A stretch of DNA of 34,263 nt from a virus, in IMG/VR virus record IMGVR_UViG_3300025141_000383, positions 1 through 34,263 of that record. One strand, written 5' to 3'. This document shows, piece after piece, positions 22,614 through 29,736 of this stretch. The notes beneath the pieces were generated by a model, which saw nothing but the letters and a program-made list of their open reading frames with translations, searched no databases and was not told where the DNA came from. Every line of letters starts with the position of its first letter. Position 1 is the stretch's first letter. A program made the position numbers and the translations under genes.

Positions 22614-22993
22614 TACCTAGCTCCTATACAGGTCAATGTGACACTCCCACCTGAGATGCACCGCAATGGACCTATGAGATCAACCGTGATCGCTGCATCT
22701 ATGCAAGTAGCTGCAGTGCAGATTGGGTATCCCTTGTCAGATGTATTAACATCATCTCCACCAATGAATACTTGCGTTGCTGAAGCATTCATGCATCGAA
22801 CTGACTTGTAGCTGGGAACTGCATCCGATACTACGGCTACACCACCAACCGCCGTAGTACAATCAACCTGGAAGGCTCTTGCTTTGCTAAGCGGATTTGC
22901 CAGGGCGTTAACTTCTTCAGATGGCATAAGCATGAACCATACTCCAAGCACTGCAGTAGTGGCCATCCCTATCCATAGTTTCTTACTTCTCAT
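22613..22993 (-). CDS. Exported protein (126 aa)
   Basis: The ATG overlaps the portal stop (ATGA). The 126-residue product starts with basic residues and a hydrophobic helix (LWIGMATTAVLGVWFMLM), a signal peptide or an anchor. The rest contains six cysteines, beta-type strands (SVRCMNASATQVFIGGDDV, about residues 64-83) and a final SGGSVTLTCIGA unit. It opens the cassette of exported products. No known family. Confidence 0.65.
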   Translation of the reverse strand: MRSKKLWIGMATTAVLGVWFMLMPSEEVNALANPLSKARAFQVDCTTAVGGVAVVSDAVPSYKSVRCMNASATQVFIGGDDVNTSDKGYPICTAATCIDAAITVDLIGPLRCISGGSVTLTCIGAR

Positions 22994-24819
22994 TGCGGTT
23001 CTCCTTGAGGCATCATGGCCTGTTGTTGCTGAGCCATCATGGCCTGTTGCTGCGCTATCTGGCTATACATGTCAGAAAGCCCCCATAAGGGTGTTATATC
23101 TATCTCGCCCATGACCCCAAGAGAGCTTATCGCATCCATTATGATATCTGCAGCCATGGCTGGATCTACATTGGGAAGGGGCTGTTGCGGTATACCAGAC
23201 AGAGCAGCCTGTATCTGGCCGTTGACCATTGAAACCATCGAGGCTTGATCAGATGTCATGTCTAGGCCAGTAAGAGATCGCTCTGGTAAAGTGTTCGGGT
23301 CTTCGAGACCCATCTGTGCTCTCTCGACGATATCTTTGGCCTTCTGAGCATGATACCTTTCCATACCTGTTCTTGGTTCCAATCTAACATCTATACCCTG
23401 AATATCCGCTCCTATGAAGGTAATGCTACTTATGCTCTTATCTTCGCCTACGATTCTTACTATCCTGGGGTGGTCATAGAATGAACGTACAAGATGTAGT
23501 GTGTTCTGCCATAGTATGATAAGGAACTTCTCAATGTGTCTTGCCGTACCAGCATGCTTCATGTTATCTAGCTGACTAAGATATGCAATCTGCTTGGCCG
23601 AGGTGCCTGACTTGGCGCTCTCTGCGCCAGTCAGTACCTCATTAAGGCCAGCAATATCGTAGAGTCTCTGTTCAAGTCGATCTCTGTCTCTGAATAGAAT
23701 CTCATTTATTTTTGGTGGATCTAACCACCTTATCATCTGGGCTTTTGCTGGGTCATCAATCTTCATGATGTGATTACCGCTCTCCCAGGCTTCTGCTACC
23801 CCACCAGGGGCCAGCAGTCTCACCGATCCCGTATCCCTTCTGAGCTTAACCAGCACAGACTCAATCTCATTTATCTGACGCTGAATGGGTACAGCATCAT
23901 TCATCCATGTGTCACCGTATACTGTGCCACGAATCTGGCCCACCCTGAAGAGGGAAAGAGGAAGAATGCTTCGAGTCATCTTAGACTCTGGATCTTCCAG
24001 GTAGGGGAATGTGTAGGGATAGTCCATGTGCTCAACTACATTGCCACTAACCGCTAGAGCATAGACACCCTTCTTGACCCTTGAGTCAGGTCTATACCAA
24101 AGCTCATACACCTTAACACCAGTTCTGGTATCAAGATCATTGATGCTGTATTCCTCCTCCTGTACATCATCCTCCATGCCTATCTTCTTGAGCATCGCCT
24201 TGGCTTCATGCACATCAACGTATCGATGAAATAGAACCCACTTAGCATTGTCAGGATCTTCTTCCTGATCGATGTAGAAGTCGAATACAGTAACTACATC
24301 CCATCTGACTTCGTTCTTATCTGGATCGAATACGGCCTTAATACCGCCCATGCCATGGGAACAGGCAAGACGAAGTATGTCGAACATCTTCTGGTCTATA
24401 TTGTTCTCTGCTTCGATAAACTCAATGATGCTCTTGGCCGTTTCTGCAGCATCAATATCGCGTTGCTCGGCACTACTCGGATAAGCCGTTACGGCTGGTC
24501 GATCCTGAAGGAGCCTGGAGCACCAGGTTAATACGAGGTTTCTTAGAAGGTTATGGAATACCTGAGGTATCTCACTGTTCCACGGGATGTCCTCAATCGT
24601 ATTAGACCTATTATCAACATCCCTGAACTGATCACCATTGACATGGAGTTCATTCCTTCGAGCCAAGGTAAGGAATCTATCACTAGATTTCTTACCTTGA
24701 TCTTCGAGTTCATTGATCAGACCAAGTATCGTTAGACCAAGACTAGATGCACTTGGCTTAACTAGATCTATGTCCTTACCGGTTAGGCTATTCGTCTGGG
24801 TCATCGTATTCCATCTCAT
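22990..24819 (-). CDS. Portal protein
   Basis: The 609-residue product is the dodecameric portal candidate through which DNA is packed and ejected. Features include an N-terminal helical region with NEIPQVFHN-like packing, a central segment LFRVGQIRGTVYGDTWMNDAV followed by a long helix (PIQRQINEIESVLVKLRR, about residues 300-320), the GLNEVLTGAESAKSGTSAKQ loop (about 395-415), and a Met/Gln-rich C-terminus (QQQAMMAQQQQAMM). Length and order with terminase and scaffold fit P22-type portals. The first ATG (24819) overlaps the upstream stop by 32 bp; an ATG at 24804 is an equally weak alternative, since neither has a good ribosome site. Confidence 0.85.
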   Translation of the reverse strand: MRWNTMTQTNSLTGKDIDLVKPSASSLGLTILGLINELEDQGKKSSDRFLTLARRNELHVNGDQFRDVDNRSNTIEDIPWNSEIPQVFHNLLRNLVLTWCSRLLQDRPAVTAYPSSAEQRDIDAAETAKSIIEFIEAENNIDQKMFDILRLACSHGMGGIKAVFDPDKNEVRWDVVTVFDFYIDQEEDPDNAKWVLFHRYVDVHEAKAMLKKIGMEDDVQEEEYSINDLDTRTGVKVYELWYRPDSRVKKGVYALAVSGNVVEHMDYPYTFPYLEDPESKMTRSILPLSLFRVGQIRGTVYGDTWMNDAVPIQRQINEIESVLVKLRRDTGSVRLLAPGGVAEAWESGNHIMKIDDPAKAQMIRWLDPPKINEILFRDRDRLEQRLYDIAGLNEVLTGAESAKSGTSAKQIAYLSQLDNMKHAGTARHIEKFLIILWQNTLHLVRSFYDHPRIVRIVGEDKSISSITFIGADIQGIDVRLEPRTGMERYHAQKAKDIVERAQMGLEDPNTLPERSLTGLDMTSDQASMVSMVNGQIQAALSGIPQQPLPNVDPAMAADIIMDAISSLGVMGEIDITPLWGLSDMYSQIAQQQAMMAQQQQAMMPQGEPQ

Positions 24820-25285
24820 CCTCTTCGGGTTTACTCATACCCTTGGAGGCATCATAAACTTTCTTAAGGTCGTGATAATACTTACCGGCGCGAGTCTTCG
24901 GGTCGGTCTCAGTCCACTCATCAAGAAGTCTATGTACTTCACTATCAAGACTTGTGCCTTCTTCTTTATCGACACATTCCTCGCAGCACATGTCCTTGCC
25001 TGACTTATCCTTTGGGCACATATCCTTGCCTGACTTATCTTTTGGGCACATGCCGTTGCCTGACTTATCTTTTGGCTTCTGCGCAATAGCAATTTCTGCG
25101 CTCATCTTATGAGCAGCCACGCTTTTGGCGAGCTGCTCAATACCGCTCTTAACATCGTCTGGTAACTTCATAGTCTTGCTCTCATGATGTGAGTTATGAG
25201 TATTGCTATCCTTCGCGAACTTCTTAGCCACCTTAGGCTTATTCGCGTATAGATACTTTCTTTGCTTATCAGATTTCCAGGGCAT
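24788..25285 (-). CDS. Phage protein with a CPKDKSGKDM tandem repeat (165 aa)
   Basis: The N-terminus MPWKSDKQRKYLYANKPKVAKKFAKDS type pattern (residues 1-27) is common in small phage proteins near head genes. Residues 72-98 hold three near-copies of CPKDKSGKDM, encoded by three 30-bp tandem repeats (24991-25080), then CCEEC. The C-terminal half is acidic with a helical stretch (LDEWTETD, YYHDLKKVYD). With three spaced cysteines plus a CCEEC cluster, metal binding is possible. The ATG overlaps the preceding stop (TAATG). Function unknown. Confidence 0.7.
   Translation of the reverse strand: MPWKSDKQRKYLYANKPKVAKKFAKDSNTHNSHHESKTMKLPDDVKSGIEQLAKSVAAHKMSAEIAIAQKPKDKSGNGMCPKDKSGKDMCPKDKSGKDMCCEECVDKEEGTSLDSEVHRLLDEWTETDPKTRAGKYYHDLKKVYDASKGMSKPEEDEMEYDDPDE
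24991..25080 (-). repeat. Three 30-bp tandem repeats in coding sequence
   Basis: Units 24991-25020, 25021-25050 and 25051-25080 are near-identical over most of their length; the third diverges at its end. Each encodes a CPKDKSGxxM decapeptide, so the copy number can change in frame. Confidence 0.85.
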
Positions 25286-26076
25286 TATTTATCTTTCTTC
25301 TTACCTTCGCCGTTTTGTCGCTTTCTCCACTGCTCACCATACCGCTCTATCATGCGTTTCTCTACTGCCCTGAGTGCTTCAGAGTGTTTCTCGAACCCAT
25401 CGCCCCAATACTTTTCTCCCTCTAGCAATGGAACACTCATAACATCTTCTATTATTTCGGCGTCACGGCGTCTCCACTTTTGGGGCTCCCAGAACGGATC
25501 AAACTCGTTTTTACCTTTTTGCTTATTATAGTCATCCCGTATTCTATTCTTATATCTGACCCGAGGGTCGCCAGGACCTCCAGGTATGTACCCCAGCTCC
25601 TCTAAAAGACGTTCTTTCTGCCATCCTGGCAGTGGCGCTGTCTCGGGATAAAACTGGTATGGACCAGACTCAACACCAAAACTCCATCGACCAGGATTCT
25701 TTGATTCATGATACCACCCTGACCTATCGTCATACGGTTTAGTGCTGTCACGATACGAGCTGTGTGTCCCTCTTCCGCTGTACCATTTCATCGGCTCGCC
25801 ACCACCAAGAGGATCACCCTCCCTGGATCTTCTGCCCTCTTCAGTTCCAGAGTCCCCAAAGGGTCGAGGATGGCCCCACAGTGGGTTTTGATATGACTTG
25901 GCCTTCTCTACGGCCATATTCTCAATATATTCTTCAACCGTATCATCACGATACGACATTTCCGGGTCATCACGATACGACATATTTTCTGGATTTGACA
26001 TATCGTATGACATATTTTCTTGATCTAGGAAGGATAACAGATAAAGCAATCTTTCAGGGTCTACTGGATTCGCCAT
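25285..26076 (-). CDS. Hypothetical phage protein, charged (263 aa)
   Basis: The 263-residue product starts with a hydrophobic-acidic segment and a repeated MSYRDDPE / ENMSY motif (about residues 20-45), whose DNA (about 25940-26022) is internally repetitive around CATACGA-type units. The rest is rich in Arg, Glu, Tyr, Trp, Pro and Gly, with a Lys-rich tail. It appears largely extended or disordered in the first half. No domain is recognised. It lies between the terminase and portal groups and overlaps its neighbours by one base each. Confidence 0.65.
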   Translation of the reverse strand: MANPVDPERLLYLLSFLDQENMSYDMSNPENMSYRDDPEMSYRDDTVEEYIENMAVEKAKSYQNPLWGHPRPFGDSGTEEGRRSREGDPLGGGEPMKWYSGRGTHSSYRDSTKPYDDRSGWYHESKNPGRWSFGVESGPYQFYPETAPLPGWQKERLLEELGYIPGGPGDPRVRYKNRIRDDYNKQKGKNEFDPFWEPQKWRRRDAEIIEDVMSVPLLEGEKYWGDGFEKHSEALRAVEKRMIERYGEQWRKRQNGEGKKKDK

Positions 26077-26618
26077 TACGCTATTCCCCTCAGGATACCA
26101 GCAGCAGCGCGAGTCCGTTCTTTACGGGCTCGGCATGCTGCCAAGTCTTCACCGGGTCTACATCGCTCAGCGGATTTAGCAGCATCGATCTGAGACTTCT
26201 CATAGTCCTGATAGCCCTCGTATTCATCCCTATTCATAGCTGCCAGCCGTCGAGCATATCCCTCATCGTACTTATTAAGATCTTGAGCGCCCCACTCAGA
26301 CATAGGAACGCTCAAGAGAGAACCGCCTGCCCCACCAAGAGTTCCACCCAGAACAGCTCCTTCAGCCATCGCTGGAAACATAGCCGCAAGACTAACGCCT
26401 CCGGTAGTGGGAGCAGCGGCGAGACCAGCGGCCAGAGGTACGCCAGCCCCAATAAGTGATCCTCCAGCCGCACCAATAGTAGGTGCCATCTTGGCCAACC
26501 AGTCAACCCAGTCTTCCTTAGGGGGCTTATATTTAGGGTAAGGGGCAACTGCTTCCGGGTCATACGACCTCTCATAAGGTCTCGTTCGGTAACTACCCGG
26601 TGCGTCATAATAAGCCAT
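26076..26618 (-). CDS. Gly/Ala-rich hydrophobic protein (180 aa)
   Basis: The N-terminus (residues 1-35) is rich in Tyr, Pro and Arg. The centre (about 48-105) is a long Gly/Ala/Leu/Pro hydrophobic segment able to form two membrane-spanning hairpins (GAAGGSLIGAGVPLAAGLAAA and GAVLGGTLGGAGGSLL). A charged C-terminal helix follows. Such segments occur in internal virion proteins that insert in membranes during ejection. Gap to the terminase gene is 1 nt. Family unknown. Confidence 0.65.
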   Translation of the reverse strand: MAYYDAPGSYRTRPYERSYDPEAVAPYPKYKPPKEDWVDWLAKMAPTIGAAGGSLIGAGVPLAAGLAAAPTTGGVSLAAMFPAMAEGAVLGGTLGGAGGSLLSVPMSEWGAQDLNKYDEGYARRLAAMNRDEYEGYQDYEKSQIDAAKSAERCRPGEDLAACRARKERTRAAAGILRGIA

Positions 26619-26619
26619 A

Positions 26620-28041
26620 CTACCAGTCCTTCTTCTTAGTCAGGAATCGATTCATATCAAAGACTCCTTCTTTCTTCTCAGGAGCCATAACCAAAGGGTT
26701 CCTTCTTATGTCTTCCAGCGCGAAACCTATGGCCATGCATAAGTCCTTTTTGCCAGCAAATCTCTCTCTGTTATCAATATGAAGGCTGTCACACTCCTCT
26801 GCTAGTTCTATGGGTCCAGATATTATACCCGATTCTACTGCGTTCTTAGCCATGAGAAGCCCAGAATACCTACTTGAGTCAGTAGTCTTCACTTCCATGA
26901 CCGGAACCCCCTTATCTCTTGCTGATTGAGCGGTAGCGAGACCGATCCCGTTAACCTCAACACACACGTGATCTGGGCCAAAAATCTCATAGACGGCTCT
27001 TATTTTGCTGGATAGTAGGTCAATGGTGTCTTCTTGGCTATGATACGATGCGACCAAAGAGCCATCCATTCTATCGAGTACCACAATCGTACTTGCGTCC
27101 TGACCAATGCCTCCCGATGTATCGACACCTACCGAGTATTTAGTTGAGGCATTACGCGGCCTAAATACCTTGATCTCCCTCTCAAGTGTATGCTCCAGTA
27201 CAGGAGGAGTTATATGTATCCACCGGCCCTCTGCAGACTGGAATGCATGCTCGGGTCTTTGTGGGTATTCCCTAAGGCACCGGAACATATCACCACTGAA
27301 CCTGTTCTCTAGTACAGTAAAGAACCATCTCATTGCGCGAGGGTCCGTAAACCCGAGTTCTCTTCCCTGCTCAAGAAGATCGTCCGGTAAGTCCCCATCG
27401 GCCCTATAGGCCGAATGGGACTCAATCGAGAAGAACACTTTCCTGAAGTTATTACTGTTGTGCCATAGATGCCATAACAGGTCACCGGGGCCGGAACTGG
27501 TCGATTCGATTATGATAGGTGCTGAGAGGCCCGCAGAGGCCGTGAGAGCGCCGAACGCCTTCTGGTCGGGCCAGAATGCCAGCTCCGATAAGTGGAGCAT
27601 CTGGTAGCTCATAGAGCGACCGGCCTTAGACTCCTCTTGTCCCTTAGACGCATTGGCCGTTAAGGCGTGGATCTCTGACCCATTGGCTAACTTGATTCGA
27701 GAGCGGTTACTGATAGAGGTCTGTACTCTTAGCTGGGTAAGGAAGTTACGAACCCTATCCAGCAAACCATGACACTTTTGTTCTGTGTCAGCAACAACAG
27801 CAACGAAGGAGCCAGCATGTAGGAAGGCATACATGGCATCAAGGAAACATATCGCCATCGAGCACCCAATCTGACGGCCCTTCAGGAACACCACATTCTT
27901 ATTATCATTGATGGTCTCGAATATGCTCTTCTGTTCCTCCAGAGGAATGAATGGAACCGGCTTACCTGTACGTTGATCTGTCACCGTACAGATACTAGCC
28001 AGTTTAATAAGTTTGTTAGGACTGGGAAAATCTGAACTCAT
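26620..28041 (-). CDS. terL: Terminase large subunit
   Basis: The 473-residue product is the packaging motor with ATPase and nuclease parts. The Walker A loop is KGRQIGCS (residues 54-61). The Walker B strand with the catalytic Glu is MLHLSELAFW (148-157, Glu153). The coupling motif region IIIESTSSG is at about 177-185. The RNase H-like nuclease begins at YSVGVDTSGG with Asp307; a second acidic position lies in the CVEVNGIG strand (about 360). Length is typical. A large terminase with this ATPase pattern can belong to headful or end-specific systems, and I do not assign the type. It starts 102 nt after the upstream gene, beyond a hairpin and palindrome. Confidence 0.93.
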   Translation of the reverse strand: MSSDFPSPNKLIKLASICTVTDQRTGKPVPFIPLEEQKSIFETINDNKNVVFLKGRQIGCSMAICFLDAMYAFLHAGSFVAVVADTEQKCHGLLDRVRNFLTQLRVQTSISNRSRIKLANGSEIHALTANASKGQEESKAGRSMSYQMLHLSELAFWPDQKAFGALTASAGLSAPIIIESTSSGPGDLLWHLWHNSNNFRKVFFSIESHSAYRADGDLPDDLLEQGRELGFTDPRAMRWFFTVLENRFSGDMFRCLREYPQRPEHAFQSAEGRWIHITPPVLEHTLEREIKVFRPRNASTKYSVGVDTSGGIGQDASTIVVLDRMDGSLVASYHSQEDTIDLLSSKIRAVYEIFGPDHVCVEVNGIGLATAQSARDKGVPVMEVKTTDSSRYSGLLMAKNAVESGIISGPIELAEECDSLHIDNRERFAGKKDLCMAIGFALEDIRRNPLVMAPEKKEGVFDMNRFLTKKKDW

Positions 28042-28083
28042 GGGGTTGACAAATCCCTTCTTTCTCTGTCATACTATTACTAT

Positions 28084-28121
28084 GTAAGGCTTGCAGGCCC
28101 CCAAGGCCCCGCAAGCCTTAC
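28084..28121. repeat. 11-bp inverted repeat between the zinc-finger gene and terL
   Basis: GTAAGGCTTGC (28084-28094) pairs perfectly with 28111-28121 across a 16-nt C-rich loop that contains a further GGCC/GGCC pair. It is the only hairpin in the 103-bp gap before terL. It could be a terminator or attenuator for the leftward transcript, or a packaging-related site. No T-run follows on either strand. Confidence 0.7.
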
Positions 28122-28124
28122 TAT

Positions 28125-28140
28125 TAGTATATATATACTA
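28125..28140. repeat. 16-bp perfect AT-rich palindrome
   Basis: TAGTATATATATACTA is a perfect palindrome directly beside the hairpin, 4 bp before the stop of the zinc-finger gene. A protein operator or a cleavage and melting site is possible. Confidence 0.7.
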
Positions 28141-28144
28141 ACTG

Positions 28145-28654
28145 TTATAGGTCATCGTCCTCTTCTAGCAATAGTTCCTTAAGCCTAGAAGCAGGATCGT
28201 TCCCCATATCCGCTTCCGAGGGAAGCGACCTAGCAATATGATTCAGTAGTGAGGATATAACAGAACCCTCCTTCGCACCAAGCTCACCTGTTCTAATCTG
28301 ATGTACTGTTTCGATTGCTAACTTCCTAATATCATCTAGTTTCTCTACCTGGGGAGCACCTAGCTTCATGGGAAGCAGTCGCTCCTTTGTCGTCTGTTCG
28401 TGTACTTCTCCCTTGGGCTTCCTGACACCCTTTAGTTCCGGGTCATGGAAGTAACAGAACAAAGAACCAGACACTCTACCATTACGACATAGACTTTTAT
28501 CCTGTAGCTTTGCGGCACAGAACGGATGCGTCACTAAGTCTTTATCGTCAGCTACACCGAACTCAAGCTCAGGTGGTTTCTGTCCTCTGGCTAGTCTTAG
28601 TTTCCTAAAGTCTGCATCGGTTAGTTCTCTGAACTCTTGGTCTAACTCTGCCAC
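28145..28654 (-). CDS. Zinc-finger protein, small terminase candidate (169 aa)
   Basis: The start is GTG at 28654 with AAAGG about 11 nt upstream. The 169-residue product has a C-x9-C-x10-C-x2-H arrangement (Cys46, Cys56, Cys67, His70, in CAAKLQDKSLCRNG and FCYFHDPE), a short zinc finger seen in several phage and bacterial proteins. The C-terminal half has a helix (LDDIRKLAIETVHQIRTGELG), a coiled segment and an acidic tail (LLEEDDDL). It is the first gene of the late operon and next to terL, the usual place of the small terminase, and its acidic helical tail would suit terL contact. No HTH is clear, so a DNA-binding regulator is the main alternative. Confidence 0.6.
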   Translation of the reverse strand: MAELDQEFRELTDADFRKLRLARGQKPPELEFGVADDKDLVTHPFCAAKLQDKSLCRNGRVSGSLFCYFHDPELKGVRKPKGEVHEQTTKERLLPMKLGAPQVEKLDDIRKLAIETVHQIRTGELGAKEGSVISSLLNHIARSLPSEADMGNDPASRLKELLLEEDDDL

Positions 28655-28750
28655 GTTGTCTTACCTTTGACTACATGAACCTATTTTTGGCCCTGGGGTG
28701 TATGTGGCTGAGTATACTTCAGGCGGAGGGTGTAGTCATGGACCTTTAAG

Positions 28751-28766
28751 GTTAGTGAGCACTAAC
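28751..28766. repeat. 7-bp inverted repeat, 2-nt spacer
   Basis: GTTAGTG-AG-CACTAAC, followed at once by two more TAAC units (to 28773). Operator-like, about 97 bp upstream of the leftward arm's first start codon. Confidence 0.7.
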
Positions 28767-28788
28767 TAACTAACTCCTGTCAATCTGA

Positions 28789-28838
28789 TGACGCGTCAAT
28801 CCTATGGCCCGTCACCCAGATGGCACGTCAATCCTATG
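28789..28838. repeat. Palindrome plus two CGTCAATCCTATG direct repeats
   Basis: TGACGCGTCA (28789-28798) is a perfect 10-bp palindrome overlapping the first CGTCAATCCTATG (28794-28806). The second copy is at 28826-28838, 32 bp (three helical turns) further on. Confidence 0.75.
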
Positions 28839-28884
28839 TCATGACGCATTGCATCAAATAAATACCAGCGAACCTGTCCGAATT

Positions 28885-28967
28885 GGCATGAGGTTTGCAT
28901 GGGGGGTGGGTAAGAGAGACATGGCATGAACCTTGCAAGGAAACCAGGTGGCACAAACCTTGCATGG
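28885..28967. repeat. Three iterated GGCA...TTGCATGG units
   Basis: Units at 28885-28902, 28923-28940 and 28950-28967 share GGCAtgAACCTTGCATGG with a few changes; the second contains the palindrome CCTTGCAAGG. The repeats are 38 and 27 bp apart, which suits iteron-type protein binding. Confidence 0.7.
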
Positions 28968-28975
28968 GAAAACCA

Positions 28976-29080
28976 CATACTGAACACCCATTCAGTATGA
29001 CACAAATGTCCTGACCTACATCTAACCACACGACATCTATGTCACACTGAACACCTTTGCGGTATGACATAGGTGTCATA
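28976..29080. repeat. Two 34-bp related units with inverted repeats
   Basis: 28980-29013 and 29047-29080 share ACTGAACACC, a GTATGACA core and TGTC in the same spacing. The first unit's region contains CATACTGAA (28976-28984) paired with TTCAGTATG (28991-28999), and the second contains TATGACA (29063-29069) paired with TGTCATA (29074-29080). The units are 67 bp apart. Confidence 0.8.
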
Positions 29081-29089
29081 CATACACTA

Positions 29090-29146
29090 ATGACTCACTG
29101 CGTCAAAGAAAACCGCATGCATGGACTATGCCATGACTCACTGCGT
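29090..29146. repeat. Two ATGACTCACTGCGT direct repeats
   Basis: Identical 14-bp copies lie at 29090-29103 and 29133-29146, 43 bp apart, with CATGG...CCATG (29120-29135 area) between them. A related ATGACGCATTGCATCA stands at 28841-28856. Confidence 0.8.
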
Positions 29147-29239
29147 TATTAGGGCAATCACACAACAATTCGCGGTAAAGACAACATAGGGCAAAATATG
29201 GCCTAACACGGGGCTAATTTCGTTTTCTTCTGTTTTTTC

Positions 29240-29257
29240 CGTGGTAAAAGTACCACG
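29240..29257. repeat. 7-bp inverted repeat in the control region
   Basis: CGTGGTA (29240-29246) pairs with TACCACG (29251-29257) across AAAG, preceded by a T-rich run. It may be an operator or an origin element. Confidence 0.65.
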
Positions 29258-29376
29258 ATTGCAAGCCGTGCCAAAAGACAAAGGCTAATGATATCAAGGG
29301 GTTATCACATTGGCTCCCAGTCTGCAATGGTAGGGGGTGTCTTCGGATATACCGATGACATAAAAGGAGGTCTCAA

Positions 29377-29664
29377 ATGAGGGCAGTACTATTATGGCAA
29401 CAGATTACAGATTCTGGGTACTTTGTGCCCAATGCCCAAGGGCAGGGATATTACGCCCTGCCAACTATGGATGATATGGAGGCTATCTATGATAGCCCCC
29501 TATCGGAAGCGACGGCGGAATCACAGGGTCAGACCTGGATAGGCCAAATGGTTGCCGTGGACGAGGCAACCTTCCTAGAAATATTCTCTGAGGGCAAGGT
29601 TTGCGTTAAGGATATTTGGGACCGAGAGTCCTACACGACCGTTAAGGAGCGGTTAGGACGCTAG
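29377..29664 (+). CDS. First early gene, hypothetical (95 aa)
   Basis: The gene starts behind AAAGGAGGT with a 5-nt spacer, one of the best ribosome sites in the window. The 95-residue product is acidic, Gln- and Glu-rich, with MRAVLLWQQI at its N-terminus, a GQGYYALPTMDDMEAIYD segment and a C-terminal helix (TTVKERLGR). No known family. Its coding sequence contains three perfect 7-bp hairpins (29441-29462, 29481-29497, 29550-29571) and a further one follows its stop. As the first gene expressed after entry it may act on the host. Confidence 0.75.
   Translation: MRAVLLWQQITDSGYFVPNAQGQGYYALPTMDDMEAIYDSPLSEATAESQGQTWIGQMVAVDEATFLEIFSEGKVCVKDIWDRESYTTVKERLGR
29441..29571 (+). repeat. Three perfect 7-bp hairpins in the first early gene
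   Basis: GGCAGGG 29441-29447 with 29456-29462 (8-nt loop); GGCTATC 29481-29487 with 29491-29497 (3-nt loop); GGTTGCC 29550-29556 with 29565-29571 (8-nt loop). All lie in coding sequence. Confidence 0.75.
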
Positions 29665-29667
29665 CTC

Positions 29668-29687
29668 GAAAGCCCTAAGGGGCTTTC
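29668..29687 (+). terminator. Hairpin after the first early gene
   Basis: GAAAGCCC (29668-29675) pairs with GGGCTTTC (29680-29687) across TAAG, 4 nt after the stop. Flanking ACGCTA (29658-29663) and TAGCGT (29693-29698) extend the structure. No clear T-run follows, so partial termination or RNA protection are both possible. Confidence 0.5.
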
Positions 29688-29736
29688 TATGATAGCGTTC
29701 TATCCCATAACACAGAGTGACAAAGGAGGTCCCCAA

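Larger units (their letters stand above)
28655..29376. promoter_or_regulatory. Divergent control region, possible replication origin
   Basis: This 722-bp stretch holds no supported gene; the open frames in it are unlinked to ribosome sites and run through repeats. It separates the two divergent arms and must contain their promoters. It has three GGCAyrA-CCTTGCATGG-like units (28885-28902, 28923-28940, 28950-28967), two related 34-bp units (28980-29013 and 29047-29080), two ATGACTCACTGCGT copies, two CGTCAATCCTATG copies 32 bp apart, and inverted repeats at 28751-28766, 28976-28999, 29063-29080 and 29240-29257. That many iterated motifs suggest an origin with binding sites for a replication protein, or a cluster of operators. 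Clear -35/-10 boxes are not visible. The rightward arm begins behind AAAGGAGGT at 29363. Confidence 0.7.

Noticed and set aside
28802-29079. Open frames of 75 and 81 residues on the minus strand in the control region
   Set aside because: They run through the direct repeats, have Cys/His/Trp-rich random-looking sequence and no ribosome site.
28885-29146. Possible CRISPR array
   Set aside because: Each repeat family has only two or three copies of uneven spacing and several families are mixed, with no cas gene.
29240-29257. Intrinsic terminator at the 7-bp inverted repeat
   Set aside because: The T-run lies before the stem on the + strand and an A-run follows on the - strand, the wrong order for a terminator.
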